Position numbers and translations under genes: made by a program
The notes under the pieces: model-generated
Databases searched by the model: none
What the model was told of the DNA's origin: nothing
Seen by the model: only the letters and a program-made list of their open reading frames with translations
Origin: Planctomycetota bacterium
GTDB lineage: Bacteria > Planctomycetota > B15-G4
Length of the DNA stretch: 64,000 bases
Reading direction: 5' to 3'
NCBI GenBank assembly: GCA_029259745.1
Contig: JAJDEO010000028.1
Location: 1-64,000 of the forward strand
Shown here: positions 1-7,883 of the stretch, one piece after another
Layout: every line of letters begins with the position of its first letter
Numbering within the stretch: the stretch's first letter is position 1

Positions 1-60
1 GCCGACATCGAGGCCCATCGTGGCGGTCGTGCAAACGGGCGAGCTGGTATCATGGGACAT
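1..60 (-). CDS. Probable IS110-type transposase, N-terminus only (runs off left edge)
   Basis: The minus strand opens at an ATG at 58-60 and reads MSHDTSSPVCTTATMGLDVG to the window edge. An AGGAG ribosome-binding site lies at 68-72, seven bases before the ATG, which supports this start. The GLDVG motif after a short polar leader resembles the first strand of the RuvC-like DEDD domain of IS110-family transposases. Only 20 residues are visible, so the family call is an inference. The leader on its 5' side ends close to a damaged end of the dispersed repeat at 143-303. Alternatives are another RNase H-fold protein or an unrelated gene. Confidence 0.4.
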   Translation of the reverse strand, partial: MSHDTSSPVCTTATMGLDVG

Positions 61-142
61 GGCCGGTCTCCTGGATCGAGGTTGGTTAACGCCCCCGATC
101 GTGCAGCTTTGACTGCGTCGGAGGCCGGCCTTCTCACACCAT

Positions 143-303
143 CCGTTGAAGAACTGCTCCGAGTGCGACGTGCGTGACCGAGTGAGCCTGTGCCCGTGTG
201 GGAACGCAGGCGAATCGGTGGATTCGTCGAGGCTTCCGCGCTCGCACAGGCGTGCTCGGGTGCGTGCGGCGTGCCGGATGAGTTTTTCAATGGGCTGCTA
301 GCA
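143..303 (+). repeat. Dispersed palindromic repeat, copy A (left end damaged)
   Basis: This copy starts CCGTTGAAGAACTGCTCCG and ends GAGTTTTTCAATGGGCTGC, so its two ends are inverted repeats of each other. The core at 195-231 shares about 33 of 37 bases with copy C. Compared with copy F, the outermost bases of the left end are replaced by unrelated sequence, at the side facing the transposase start. Small open frames here ending in a DEFFNGLL-like peptide are translations of the repeat, not genes. Confidence 0.8.
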
Positions 304-586
304 GCGCCTGATCGAGGACAACTGGGCGCGTGCTACGCGTCGAATGAGTCAGAAGTTCGCGTCATTCGTTTCGCGCCTTCCGCGCCGCTGGCGGTGTGGC
401 ATCTCCTCGTCGAATCCACTAATTCGCCTGCGTCGACGCGCCTTGCCAGCGACGACGATGAATCACACCACTCGCGCAAGATGTCTCGTTTGAGTTCGCG
501 CCGCTCTGGCGTCAACGTGTCCAGCAGTTGAGACGAGACCGGTCGGTGCGCAAGGTCGACGGGTGTCGTCGCATGGTGCGACGGCC
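304..586. other. Intergenic, no gene seen
   Basis: Between repeat copy A and the end of the glycosyltransferase gene no frame shows credible protein features. With the repeat, the gene-free stretch covers 61-586. I see no terminator with a T-run. Confidence 0.5.
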
Positions 587-2812
587 CTACTTCGCGACGG
601 CCTTCTCTGCTTCTCTCACAATACGTGCGATCGGCTCGGGGACTGTGCGCCGGCCCGGCGTGTCGGCGGCGACGATCTCGACGAGCACCATGCCGTCGAA
701 GATCGCCACGGTGTCGGTGTGCGAGCGCCAGAACTTCGACCACGTCTGCTGCCACTCAGGCGGATGACCGAAGACGCCGAAGTGACGGTGCAGGCGGACG
801 CCCTCGAGGAAGTTGACGGCGACGTGCGTGATGCCGTCGTCCCCGAGTCGGGTGTGCAGCTCGTCAGCGGTCTGCGCGCGCTCGAGGTAGCGCGACAGCA
901 CAGGCCGGTCGAAGATCGTTGCCGAGACGTGGGGACGCTGCAGGCCGAAGGTCCTGTTGTCGCCGAGGATGAGCACCTTGACGTCGTCACCGAGGTGGTT
1001 GATGACCTCGAACATCGAATGGGCGTGGTGGGGCAGCAAGGTTGCGTGTCCGCCCGTGAAGTATCCGCGCGTGTCCACGGCACCGCCGTGATAGGCCGGC
1101 GCTCCGTGCATGAGGCTACCCACGGCCAGGAAGTACGACGTGAGGAGCCACAGGCTCACCGTCGTCACACCTGTGACGACGATGCCGATGACTCGCGGTG
1201 TCTTCGCCAGAATGTGATTGATCGCTAGTCCGTAGAGTAGCGCCGTCGCGGCCATCGGTGGTGAGGCGTAGCGGCTCGCGCGGAACGTCAGTGCCCAGAT
1301 GATCCAGCACGTGAACACTGCCAGCATGTACAGCGGCAACTGCTTCGCACGCGGCCCGGCAAAGATGAGTCCGACAACGGCGACGGGCAGCAGCATCAGG
1401 AAGACCGGACCGATGAGCAACGCGATGTCGGGTGTCGACAGACTCACCTCCCAAGGGAGCGTGAGGAGGTCGTGTCGACTGCGGACAAGGCTGGCCGCCA
1501 TGCGCGTGGCCATGGCGAGGCCTGGCTCGTGGACTTCACGCGTTTCGAACACGTTGCGCAAGAGCGGCCAGACGGGATTGCCGGTCACGACCAGGTTCTT
1601 CATCAACCACGGCAGGGGCATGACGATCCCAGCCAGCGCGAGACGCCCCATGTCGGCGATCGCCGCCTTCGTTCCGGCAGTCCTCCAGCGCAGCACGAAC
1701 AGGAGCGACGCGACGACGAGGATGTACGGCGCAGCGGTGTACTTCGCCGACAGTGCCGCGCCAAGGAAGAAGCCAAGCGCGATGACCCACGGCGTCCACA
1801 GCGTCTGGCGCCAGCGCACCAACGCGAGGAAGCTCAACGAAAAGAACATCATCACGAAGAGGTCGTTGCCGGCGCGCGGCGCGTTCTCGACGACGGTCAG
1901 CGATGCGAGCAGCACGAGGCCCTCGACCGGGAACGTCGAGTCGGGCAGAACGCGCCTGCGCGCGCACGCGAGCGCGATCAGCGACACGGCGAGGCAGAAT
2001 GGCTGAAGCAGGCCGACGGTGACATCGGGTCCGATGAAGCGCAGGGTCGCACCGAGCACACCGTGGCTCAGCGGGAAGTTGCTGAAGAAGTGGCCGGGCA
2101 GGAACGTGATGCCGCCGTTCTGCATCCACTGGTTCGGGACGCCCTGGTGGTAGACGAGGCCGTCGTAGAAGCTCTGCGGGACGAGTCCGAGGATCGCGAG
2201 GCAGGCGACGGCGACGGCACCGAGCGCGAACGTCCCGCGCTCGCACCACGTCGTCGAGCGCGGGCCGGTGGAGTCGCGAGTTCGTGTGCGTGTCAAGAAC
2301 ACGCGGATCGACGTGCGCTCGAGCCATGCGACGAGGAGGGCCGATCCGAGCAGGAGGGCACGGACGACCGCGACGTTCCAGAGCTGCAGGAGTCCGAGAA
2401 TCGTCATCACCAACGCAACTGCGCTCAGCCCGAACCCGCTGCTGAACACGAACCGCTCGGCGCGCGTGAGACCGTCGAGTGCGAGGCGACGGCAGACTCG
2501 CGTTCCGAGCGCCACGCTCAGGGCGATGAGCGCGGCGAAGGCCAGGAGTGCCGCGCAGGACGTCCCGAGATTGCTTCCGAGGAAGGCGTGGCTTTCGATG
2601 CCCTGGATGGAGCCCCCGGTTTGGGTCGCGAAGGTCGTGGGACTCACGAACAGGAACGGGTTCCCCCAGGTCCAGCCGGAGAGCCCGGCGAGCGTGAGTG
2701 GGTCCCACGCGAGCATGAACTGCGCCTCGACCCAGAGCGCCCAACCAAGGCTGACCGCGACGGTGACGCATCGTGCGACCGACCATCTCGCTGGCGCGAC
2801 GTCAGCTCTCAT
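587..2812 (-). CDS. GT-C-type glycosyltransferase-like membrane protein
   Basis: A 741-residue polytopic membrane protein with roughly a dozen hydrophobic segments. After the second helix group it carries DGLVYHQGVPNQWMQNGGI, which matches the acidic loop after the first helix of GT-C (PMT/ArnT-like) glycosyltransferases, where the Asp takes part in lipid-linked sugar transfer. The C-terminal third is a soluble domain of alternating strands and helices (LGDDVKVLILGDNRTFGL), as in many such enzymes that end outside the membrane. I chose ATG 2812 because upstream starts (such as TTG 2890) add a peptide without membrane-protein character. It stands alone, so the sugar and acceptor cannot be named; cell-envelope or exopolysaccharide glycosylation is inference. 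Confidence 0.6.
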   Translation of the reverse strand: MRADVAPARWSVARCVTVAVSLGWALWVEAQFMLAWDPLTLAGLSGWTWGNPFLFVSPTTFATQTGGSIQGIESHAFLGSNLGTSCAALLAFAALIALSVALGTRVCRRLALDGLTRAERFVFSSGFGLSAVALVMTILGLLQLWNVAVVRALLLGSALLVAWLERTSIRVFLTRTRTRDSTGPRSTTWCERGTFALGAVAVACLAILGLVPQSFYDGLVYHQGVPNQWMQNGGITFLPGHFFSNFPLSHGVLGATLRFIGPDVTVGLLQPFCLAVSLIALACARRRVLPDSTFPVEGLVLLASLTVVENAPRAGNDLFVMMFFSLSFLALVRWRQTLWTPWVIALGFFLGAALSAKYTAAPYILVVASLLFVLRWRTAGTKAAIADMGRLALAGIVMPLPWLMKNLVVTGNPVWPLLRNVFETREVHEPGLAMATRMAASLVRSRHDLLTLPWEVSLSTPDIALLIGPVFLMLLPVAVVGLIFAGPRAKQLPLYMLAVFTCWIIWALTFRASRYASPPMAATALLYGLAINHILAKTPRVIGIVVTGVTTVSLWLLTSYFLAVGSLMHGAPAYHGGAVDTRGYFTGGHATLLPHHAHSMFEVINHLGDDVKVLILGDNRTFGLQRPHVSATIFDRPVLSRYLERAQTADELHTRLGDDGITHVAVNFLEGVRLHRHFGVFGHPPEWQQTWSKFWRSHTDTVAIFDGMVLVEIVAADTPGRRTVPEPIARIVREAEKAVAK

Positions 2813-3446
2813 CGCAACATTCACAGGGAACTGCTGCGGACGGATCTGAGTCCATCCTGGCAGCGTTGAAGCGACGTTTGTGATCCTCAACGGTCAAGAT
2901 AGGCCGCCTCCGGTCAGAGCCGCCGCGTCGCTTTGCCAGCAAGGCCCAGCTGCGGGCGTGAGTTCGAAGACTCGTGCGCCGTCTTTCCTCACGACTCTAT
3001 TCCTCACGACTCTGGCCGAGTTGCCGATGACCACTGTGCCCGGCGGAGGCACGTGCGGACCCTACCATGAGGGTCGGCGGTCGAGCGCGCGTTTGCAACT
3101 CGACGAGCTCGGCGCAACGTGTTGAACGTCCTGAAGGCGTGACGGCCGCACACGTCGGAAAAGGCTTCCGGAGTGCGGTGCAGTCGTCAGGCTGCCTGTG
3201 TCACGCGGCCATGTGGTGCAGAGAGGTCAACAGCGCGAGTAGCGCGTGACGCTGACCCTGCTGTCTTTGCACGCACGCCGTCGAGGCGGACGCACTCACC
3301 ACAGCCGTCGGCGCCGGCTCGACCTTCGCCGTGGTGCAGGTTTGCTTCGAGATGCTCACCGATGAGCCCACTTCGTCGCCGCCGTGGAGCGGAAACTTCA
3401 CGGAGATGGTCGTCGTCTCCGTGACGCAAGCCTCCCGGCCCCAAGG
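2813..3446. other. Intergenic/decayed sequence, no intact gene
   Basis: No frame in this stretch has a convincing start, ribosome site and protein-like composition. A short tandem duplication of TCCTCACGACTCT occurs near 2991-3015. Short minus-strand frames at 3187-3543 have an irregular composition and look like debris downstream of the remnant at 3447-3740. Confidence 0.5.
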
Positions 3447-3740
3447 TCAGTTCTTCGGTGGCACCGGGCGGTTCTCCGCCTTGATGCGATCCTTGAAGCG
3501 CAGTGCCGGTCGTGCGGGGCGGGTGTTGTACTCGGCTGCCCATGCGCGGTGCTCCGGCGTGTCTGGGAAGGCCTCACCTCGAGGTGGTGGGTAGTCACTC
3601 ATCGCATGGAAGGGCAGCGGGGCGACGTTGCGGGCCGCGGTCGTGTTCGGGTCTCGGTCCTTGGCCCAACCGTCCAAGTACAGCAGCCAATCGCGGCCGC
3701 GCGCCGCGCTCCGGCCGCCAGCGATCGCTGCCTCTCGAGC
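3447..3740 (-). pseudogene. C-terminal remnant of an ASPIC/UnbV (CRTAC1-like) protein
   Basis: The minus frame reads without a start from an upstream TGA near 3743 to a TGA at 3447. It contains DWLLYLDGWAKDRDPNT, then PLPFHAMSDYPPP, then HRAWAAEYNTRP. This order (DGWAKD.DPNT, PLPFH.M..YP, YNTRP) is what I remember from the extreme C-terminus of CRTAC1/ASPIC-UnbV FG-GAP proteins of Planctomycetota and Acidobacteriota. About 97 codons remain. The bulk of the gene (propeller repeats and the UnbV domain) is missing, so this is a relic, not a gene. A start at ATG 3602 would give a 51-residue peptide, but no ribosome site precedes it. Confidence 0.55.
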
Positions 3741-3826
3741 GGCGAATCAAGCAGCGGAGCGCCTGTTCCCAGCCCTTTTTTGCTCCTGAAGAAATTCAAG
3801 CGAGCGGGGCATTCTTGCCGATGTTA

Positions 3827-3840
3827 TGATCAAGTGATCA
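3827..3840. promoter_or_regulatory. Short palindromic element upstream of ric
   Basis: TGATCAAGTGATCA lies about 97 bases before the ric start, overlapping a TATGAT hexamer that could serve as a -10 box. The half-sites TGAT and ATCA are six bases apart rather than four between longer halves, so it is not a standard FNR/DNR box. Whether a redox or NO regulator binds here is unknown. Confidence 0.25.
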
Positions 3841-3936
3841 GCTTATCGGCGACGCCCTGAGATGTCGAGGGTCAGACGACCCTTGCCCTGTCGGACCCGC
3901 GCCGCCCCGCGCACTCTCGTCGTGGAACCCATCGTC

Positions 3937-4665
3937 ATGGCTCCCTGCCAAATCAGCCCCGACCAACATCTCGCCGACCTCGCCGTTCAGCGCGTGGGGG
4001 CCTCGCGTGTCTTCCATCGCCACGGACTGGACTTCTGTTGTCACGGCAGGGTCTCGCTCGCGGAGGCGTGCGCCCGTCTCGATCTCTCAGTTGATGCGTT
4101 GGTCGAGGAGATCCAGCGGGAGGAGGTTGTCGACGAAACCTTCAACCGCTGGGATGAAGAGCCGCTCGGTGCGTTGATCGACCACATTCTCAAGCGGTTC
4201 CACGAGGCGCACCGCGCCGAGCTTCCGCGTCTTATCGAGATGGCCCACAAGGTCGAGCGAGTGCATGCGGACAAGCTTCATTGTCCGCGCGGGCTCGGTG
4301 CGCACCTCGATCGAATGCACTCGGAACTCTTGCTCCATATGGAGAAGGAGGAAGACGTGCTGTTTCCCGCGATCGGTGCGGGACAAGGGCCCATGGCCGT
4401 GATGCCAATCCAGATGATGCAAGCCGAGCATAGCGAGCACGGCGAGAACCTCGCGCGCATGCGCGAGCTCGCGCATGACTATCAGCCGCCTCCGGGCGCA
4501 TGCGGCACGTGGCAAGCGCTCTACCTCGGCCTTGCCGAACTCGAGAGCGAGCTGATGCATCACATCCATCTCGAGAACAATGCGCTGTTCCCGAGAGCAC
4601 TCCGCGGCGATGCGGTCGAGGCCGCTCCGCCGTCGAATCTCGGTCCGCAGCCGGCCGACAGGTGA
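3937..4665 (+). CDS. ric: Di-iron iron-sulfur cluster repair protein RIC (ScdA/YtfE type)
   Basis: A 242-residue cytoplasmic protein that, by family, repairs iron-sulfur clusters damaged by nitric oxide or oxidants using a hemerythrin-like di-iron centre. Residues 5-60 form the ScdA_N (DUF542) domain with FHRHGLDFCCHG, including the conserved Cys34-Cys35 pair. Residues 80-222 are the hemerythrin domain. Candidate iron ligands are His89, His134, Glu138, His165 or His168, His211 and Glu214 in HMEKEEDVLFP, AEHSEHGE and HIHLENNALFP. ATG 3937 fits the usual family N-terminus; an upstream GTG at 3922 is possible. The stop TGA overlaps the next ATG (TGATG), so it is translationally coupled to the tryptophanase-like gene. 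Its closeness to nitrate and NO reduction genes fits a nitrosative-stress role. Confidence 0.85.
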   Translation: MAPCQISPDQHLADLAVQRVGASRVFHRHGLDFCCHGRVSLAEACARLDLSVDALVEEIQREEVVDETFNRWDEEPLGALIDHILKRFHEAHRAELPRLIEMAHKVERVHADKLHCPRGLGAHLDRMHSELLLHMEKEEDVLFPAIGAGQGPMAVMPIQMMQAEHSEHGENLARMRELAHDYQPPPGACGTWQALYLGLAELESELMHHIHLENNALFPRALRGDAVEAAPPSNLGPQPADR

Positions 4666-6134
4666 TGTCCGGGCCTACGCCAGACTCGCGCATGAAGCCC
4701 GAAGCTGTGCCGCTGCCCATCATCGAGCCCTTTCGTATCAAGAGCGTCGAGCCGTTTCGCGTGACTGAACGTGCTGAGCGTGACGAGAGCCTCCAGCGCG
4801 CCGGATTCAATCTCTTCAAGCTCGCATCCGCCGACGTCATGATCGACCTTCTCACGGACAGTGGGACGGGCGCGATGAGTAGCGCTCAGTGGGCAGCAGT
4901 GATGCTGGGCGACGAGTCGTACGCTGGCTCGCCGAGCTTCTTGCGCTTCGAGCGAGCCGTCCGCGAGACGACGGGTTTCGAGCATGTGATCCCCACGCAC
5001 CAGGGTCGCGCTGCTGAGCACTTACTCTTTCAAACGCTTGTGAAGCCGGGACACGTCGTTCCCAACAACACGCACTTCGACACGACACGCGCGAACATCG
5101 AAGCTGCCGGTGGCATTGCGCTCGATCTTCCGTGCGCCGAGTCGACGGACACGCAGAGCGCCTTTACTTTCAAGGGCAACATCGACCTCGACAGGCTCGC
5201 GACGGTCTTGGAGGACCAGCGTGGCAACGTTCCGCTTGTGATGATGACGGTCACGAACAACGCGGCGGGCGGACAGCCCGTGAGCCTCCAGAACCTGACG
5301 GGCGTGCGAGCGCTCTGCTTGAAGGAACACGTTCCCTTCTACCTCGATGCGTGCCGGTTCGCGGAGAACGCGTTTCTCGTCCGTGAGAGTACGGAGAGCC
5401 TTTCGGGTAGCACGGCTCGCGCCGTCGCTGAGTCGATCTTCGGTCTCGCAGACGGGTGCACGATGAGCGCCAAGAAGGACGGGCTCGCAAACATCGGGGG
5501 CTTCCTGGCAATGCGTGACCCGATACTCGCGAGGGAACTGCGTCAGCGCCTCGTTGTGACTGAGGGCTTTCCAACGTACGGAGGAATGTCCGGACGCGAC
5601 TTGGATGCCGTTGCCCAGGGCCTCGTCGAAGTACTCGACGAGGACTACCTCAGGTATCGTACGGTGAGTATTCGTTACGTCGTGACGCGATTGGTCGCAG
5701 CCGGTGTGCCCGTCGTTCGCCCGGCCGGTGGGCATGCGATCTTCCTCGACGCCGCGCGCTTCCTCGACCACGTGCCACGATCGCAGTACCCAGGCCAAGC
5801 GCTTGCACTTGAGCTCTATCTAGAGGGTGGCGTACGTACCTGTGAGGTTGGGAGCGTGATGTTGGCGCGTACCGACGCACAGACTGGCCAAGAGGAACCG
5901 GCGCTCCACGAACTCGTGCGCCTGACTGTTCCGCGCCGTACGTACACACAGAGTCACATGGACTACGTGATCGCGATCATCAAGCGCGTGTGGGAACGCC
6001 GTGCTGGGATTCGCGGCGTCGAGATCGTCGATGCGCCGAAGGTGTTGCGGCACTTCCAAGCCACCTTCCGAAGACTCGCGAATCACCAAGACCCTCAGCT
6101 GAAGATCCCGCATCCGGTAGGTCAAGACGTATGA
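4665..6134 (+). CDS. tnaA: Tryptophanase-like PLP beta-eliminating lyase
   Basis: A 489-residue member of the tryptophanase/tyrosine phenol-lyase family, which cleaves an aromatic amino acid to indole (or phenol), pyruvate and ammonia. The PLP lysine is in SAKKDGLANIGGF (Lys270/271). Other family blocks are FKGNIDL, NNAAGGQPVSL, DACRFAENAF and EGFPTYGGM. Three positions that I recall separating the two enzymes all look tryptophanase-like: Asp139 in HFDTTR (Thr in tyrosine phenol-lyase), Val395 in CEVGS (Arg there) and His463 in LRHFQATF (Phe there). The start at 4665 overlaps the ric stop; ATG 4692 would also fit. It also overlaps the next gene by four bases. Tyrosine phenol-lyase remains possible. 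Pairing with an NO-repair protein is unusual. Confidence 0.8.
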   Translation: MSGPTPDSRMKPEAVPLPIIEPFRIKSVEPFRVTERAERDESLQRAGFNLFKLASADVMIDLLTDSGTGAMSSAQWAAVMLGDESYAGSPSFLRFERAVRETTGFEHVIPTHQGRAAEHLLFQTLVKPGHVVPNNTHFDTTRANIEAAGGIALDLPCAESTDTQSAFTFKGNIDLDRLATVLEDQRGNVPLVMMTVTNNAAGGQPVSLQNLTGVRALCLKEHVPFYLDACRFAENAFLVRESTESLSGSTARAVAESIFGLADGCTMSAKKDGLANIGGFLAMRDPILARELRQRLVVTEGFPTYGGMSGRDLDAVAQGLVEVLDEDYLRYRTVSIRYVVTRLVAAGVPVVRPAGGHAIFLDAARFLDHVPRSQYPGQALALELYLEGGVRTCEVGSVMLARTDAQTGQEEPALHELVRLTVPRRTYTQSHMDYVIAIIKRVWERRAGIRGVEIVDAPKVLRHFQATFRRLANHQDPQLKIPHPVGQDV

Positions 6135-7672
6135 AAGTCATGCACATCACGCGCACCCTTCCTCAAGAGATGTTGGGGCCCATGTATCTCAGCCGAGCCG
6201 TCAAGGACGCTGGGCACGACATGCGTGCCGTCTGCCTGCCCGACCCGAAGTGGCTGAGCAAGATCAAGGAGTACGCACCGGACGTGATCACTTGGTCGAC
6301 GATGACCGGCAATCAGCAGCCGATCTACGACCTCAACCGCGTTCTCAAGCGCAAGTTCGACTTCTTCTCCTTGATGGGCGGTCCGCACGTCACCTTCGTT
6401 CCCGACGAGGTGAAGGACCCGGACATCGATGCTCTCTGCATTGGTGAAGGCGAAGAGGCGCTGGTCGAGTTGCTCGGCAAGCTCGAGCGGGGAGACGAGT
6501 GGCGGGATGTTCGCAACCTCGCCTACTCCGACGACGGGAGGGAAGTGATCAAGAACCCCGTTCGACCTCTCGTCTCCGATCTCGACTCGTTGGGATTCCC
6601 CGACAGAGATCTCATCTACGATGCTCAGAGCCTCTACCGGGAAAGCCCGCGCAAGGTCGTCGTCACTCAGCGCGGCTGCCCGATGAGCTGTTCCTTCTGC
6701 TTTCATCACGCTTGGAGGAACAAGATCTACGGTGCACGGAACTCCGAGTACGTGCGCAAGAACTCCGTCGACTACGTCATCGCGCAGGTGCTGGAGATGC
6801 GCCGTCGGTATCCGCTCGACTTCGTTCACTTTCTCGATGACATCTTCAATCTTGACAGTCAATGGCTCGCAGAGTTCTGCGAACGCTGGCCGCGCGAGGT
6901 CGGGTTGCCGTTCGACGTGATCCTGATGGCGCGGATGACGCGTGAGGAGCATATCGCGCAGCTCAAGGACGCCGGATGCATCTATGCGCGGATCGCGTTC
7001 GAGGCTGCGAACGATCACATCCGCAACACGATCTACCGCAAGAACACCGAGCGCAGTCAGCTCGAAGATGCCGCAGGGTGGATCAAGAAGTACGGCATCC
7101 GGCTCGGCTCCCTGAACATGCTTGGCGCCCCCGGTGGCACCGTTGAAGATGACATTGCCACGGTCGAGCTCAACGTGAAGTGCAAGGTCGATCATCCGCT
7201 GTGTTCGATCGTTCAGCCCTATCCAGAGTTTGAGCTCAACGACATCACGCGCGAGATGGGCATCGCTGTTGCGGAGTACGACGACTTCCCGGCGCAGTTC
7301 AACCGCGAGTCCTCCATCGAAGTGAAGGACAAGGTCGCGATCGAGAACCTGCACAAGTGGTTTCCGATTCTCGTGCGTCACCCCAAGTTGATGCCTCTCG
7401 CGAAGCGTACGCTCGGTGTGCGTGTAGCGCGCATGCCCTTGCTTTGGATGTACATGCTCTATTCGGAGTGGATGGTCACGGAGCAGAACACGCTCTACAA
7501 CCGTGCCCAGGGGAAGCGCGGTGTGATGAACTGGCCAGCGATCGACTACACGAAGCGCATCACGACCAAGGGTGCCGTACGGCTATTGTCACTTGCGGGG
7601 GCGAAGGTCGTGAACCGGATGGCCACGCGGTTGCAGATGGGTGACGAGCGCGTTACTGCCCACATGGACTGA
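6131..7672 (+). CDS. B12-binding-domain radical SAM protein
   Basis: A 513-residue enzyme with an N-terminal cobalamin-binding-like Rossmann domain (about 1-150, with SLMGGPHVTFVPDEV and CIGEGEEALVELL) followed by a radical SAM barrel. The cluster motif is GCPMSCSFC, with Cys183, Cys187 and Cys190. This is the class B methyltransferase or BchE/HpnP architecture. The DxHxxG motif for base-off cobalamin is absent, as in many of these. The C-terminal about 130 residues, with hydrophobic patches (ARMPLLWMYMLYSEWM), are not assigned. ATG 6131 overlaps the tnaA stop by four bases (ATGA), so both are co-translated. The substrate is unknown; an indole, tryptophan or lipid is conceivable, but that is speculation from context. 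Confidence 0.8.
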   Translation: MKVMHITRTLPQEMLGPMYLSRAVKDAGHDMRAVCLPDPKWLSKIKEYAPDVITWSTMTGNQQPIYDLNRVLKRKFDFFSLMGGPHVTFVPDEVKDPDIDALCIGEGEEALVELLGKLERGDEWRDVRNLAYSDDGREVIKNPVRPLVSDLDSLGFPDRDLIYDAQSLYRESPRKVVVTQRGCPMSCSFCFHHAWRNKIYGARNSEYVRKNSVDYVIAQVLEMRRRYPLDFVHFLDDIFNLDSQWLAEFCERWPREVGLPFDVILMARMTREEHIAQLKDAGCIYARIAFEAANDHIRNTIYRKNTERSQLEDAAGWIKKYGIRLGSLNMLGAPGGTVEDDIATVELNVKCKVDHPLCSIVQPYPEFELNDITREMGIAVAEYDDFPAQFNRESSIEVKDKVAIENLHKWFPILVRHPKLMPLAKRTLGVRVARMPLLWMYMLYSEWMVTEQNTLYNRAQGKRGVMNWPAIDYTKRITTKGAVRLLSLAGAKVVNRMATRLQMGDERVTAHMD

Positions 7673-7708
7673 GGTGCCGTGCGCTGCCGCTGCGCTGGGG
7701 CGACGGCC

Positions 7709-7880
7709 TATCAGTGCGTTGAAAAGCTCACTCGGCGTGCGGCGTGCACCCAGTCGCGCGCACCGAGGCGTGGAAGCTCCGATGACTTCACTGATGCGCC
7801 GCCGGCGTTTCCTCACCCCCGTCGAGCACGACTGGTCAGGCACCGTTCATCCGAGAGAGTTCTTCGACACGCTGCTCTAC
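7709..7880 (-). repeat. Dispersed palindromic repeat, copy B (diverged)
   Basis: This is the most diverged copy. It starts TATCAGTGCGTTGAAAAGCTC and ends GTTCTTCGACACGCTGCT, matching in order and spacing the two ends of copy F, with a recognisable centre. It fills almost the whole gap between the convergent radical SAM and norB-like genes, where it could act as a bidirectional terminator. Confidence 0.55.
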
Positions 7881-7883
7881 CGC

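Noticed and set aside
190..531. 113-codon ORF at the left edge
   Set aside because: Its first third is repeat copy A and the rest has no protein character; the DEFFNGLL peptide is a repeat translation.
1472..2869. Long open plus-strand frame opposite the glycosyltransferase gene
   Set aside because: It is Arg/Glu/Asp-rich antisense of a GC-rich gene, with no ribosome site or domain; the minus strand has membrane-protein character.
3827..3840. Standard FNR/DNR box upstream of ric
   Set aside because: TGAT and ATCA halves are six bases apart and lack the outer TT/AA, so the consensus is not met; kept only as a palindrome.
4665..6134. Tyrosine phenol-lyase instead of tryptophanase
   Set aside because: Three discriminating positions (Asp139, Val395, His463) match tryptophanase as I recall the alignments; not fully excluded.
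6122..7381. Long minus-strand frame opposite the radical SAM gene
   Set aside because: Antisense shadow; the plus strand has the CxxxCxxC motif and operon overlap.
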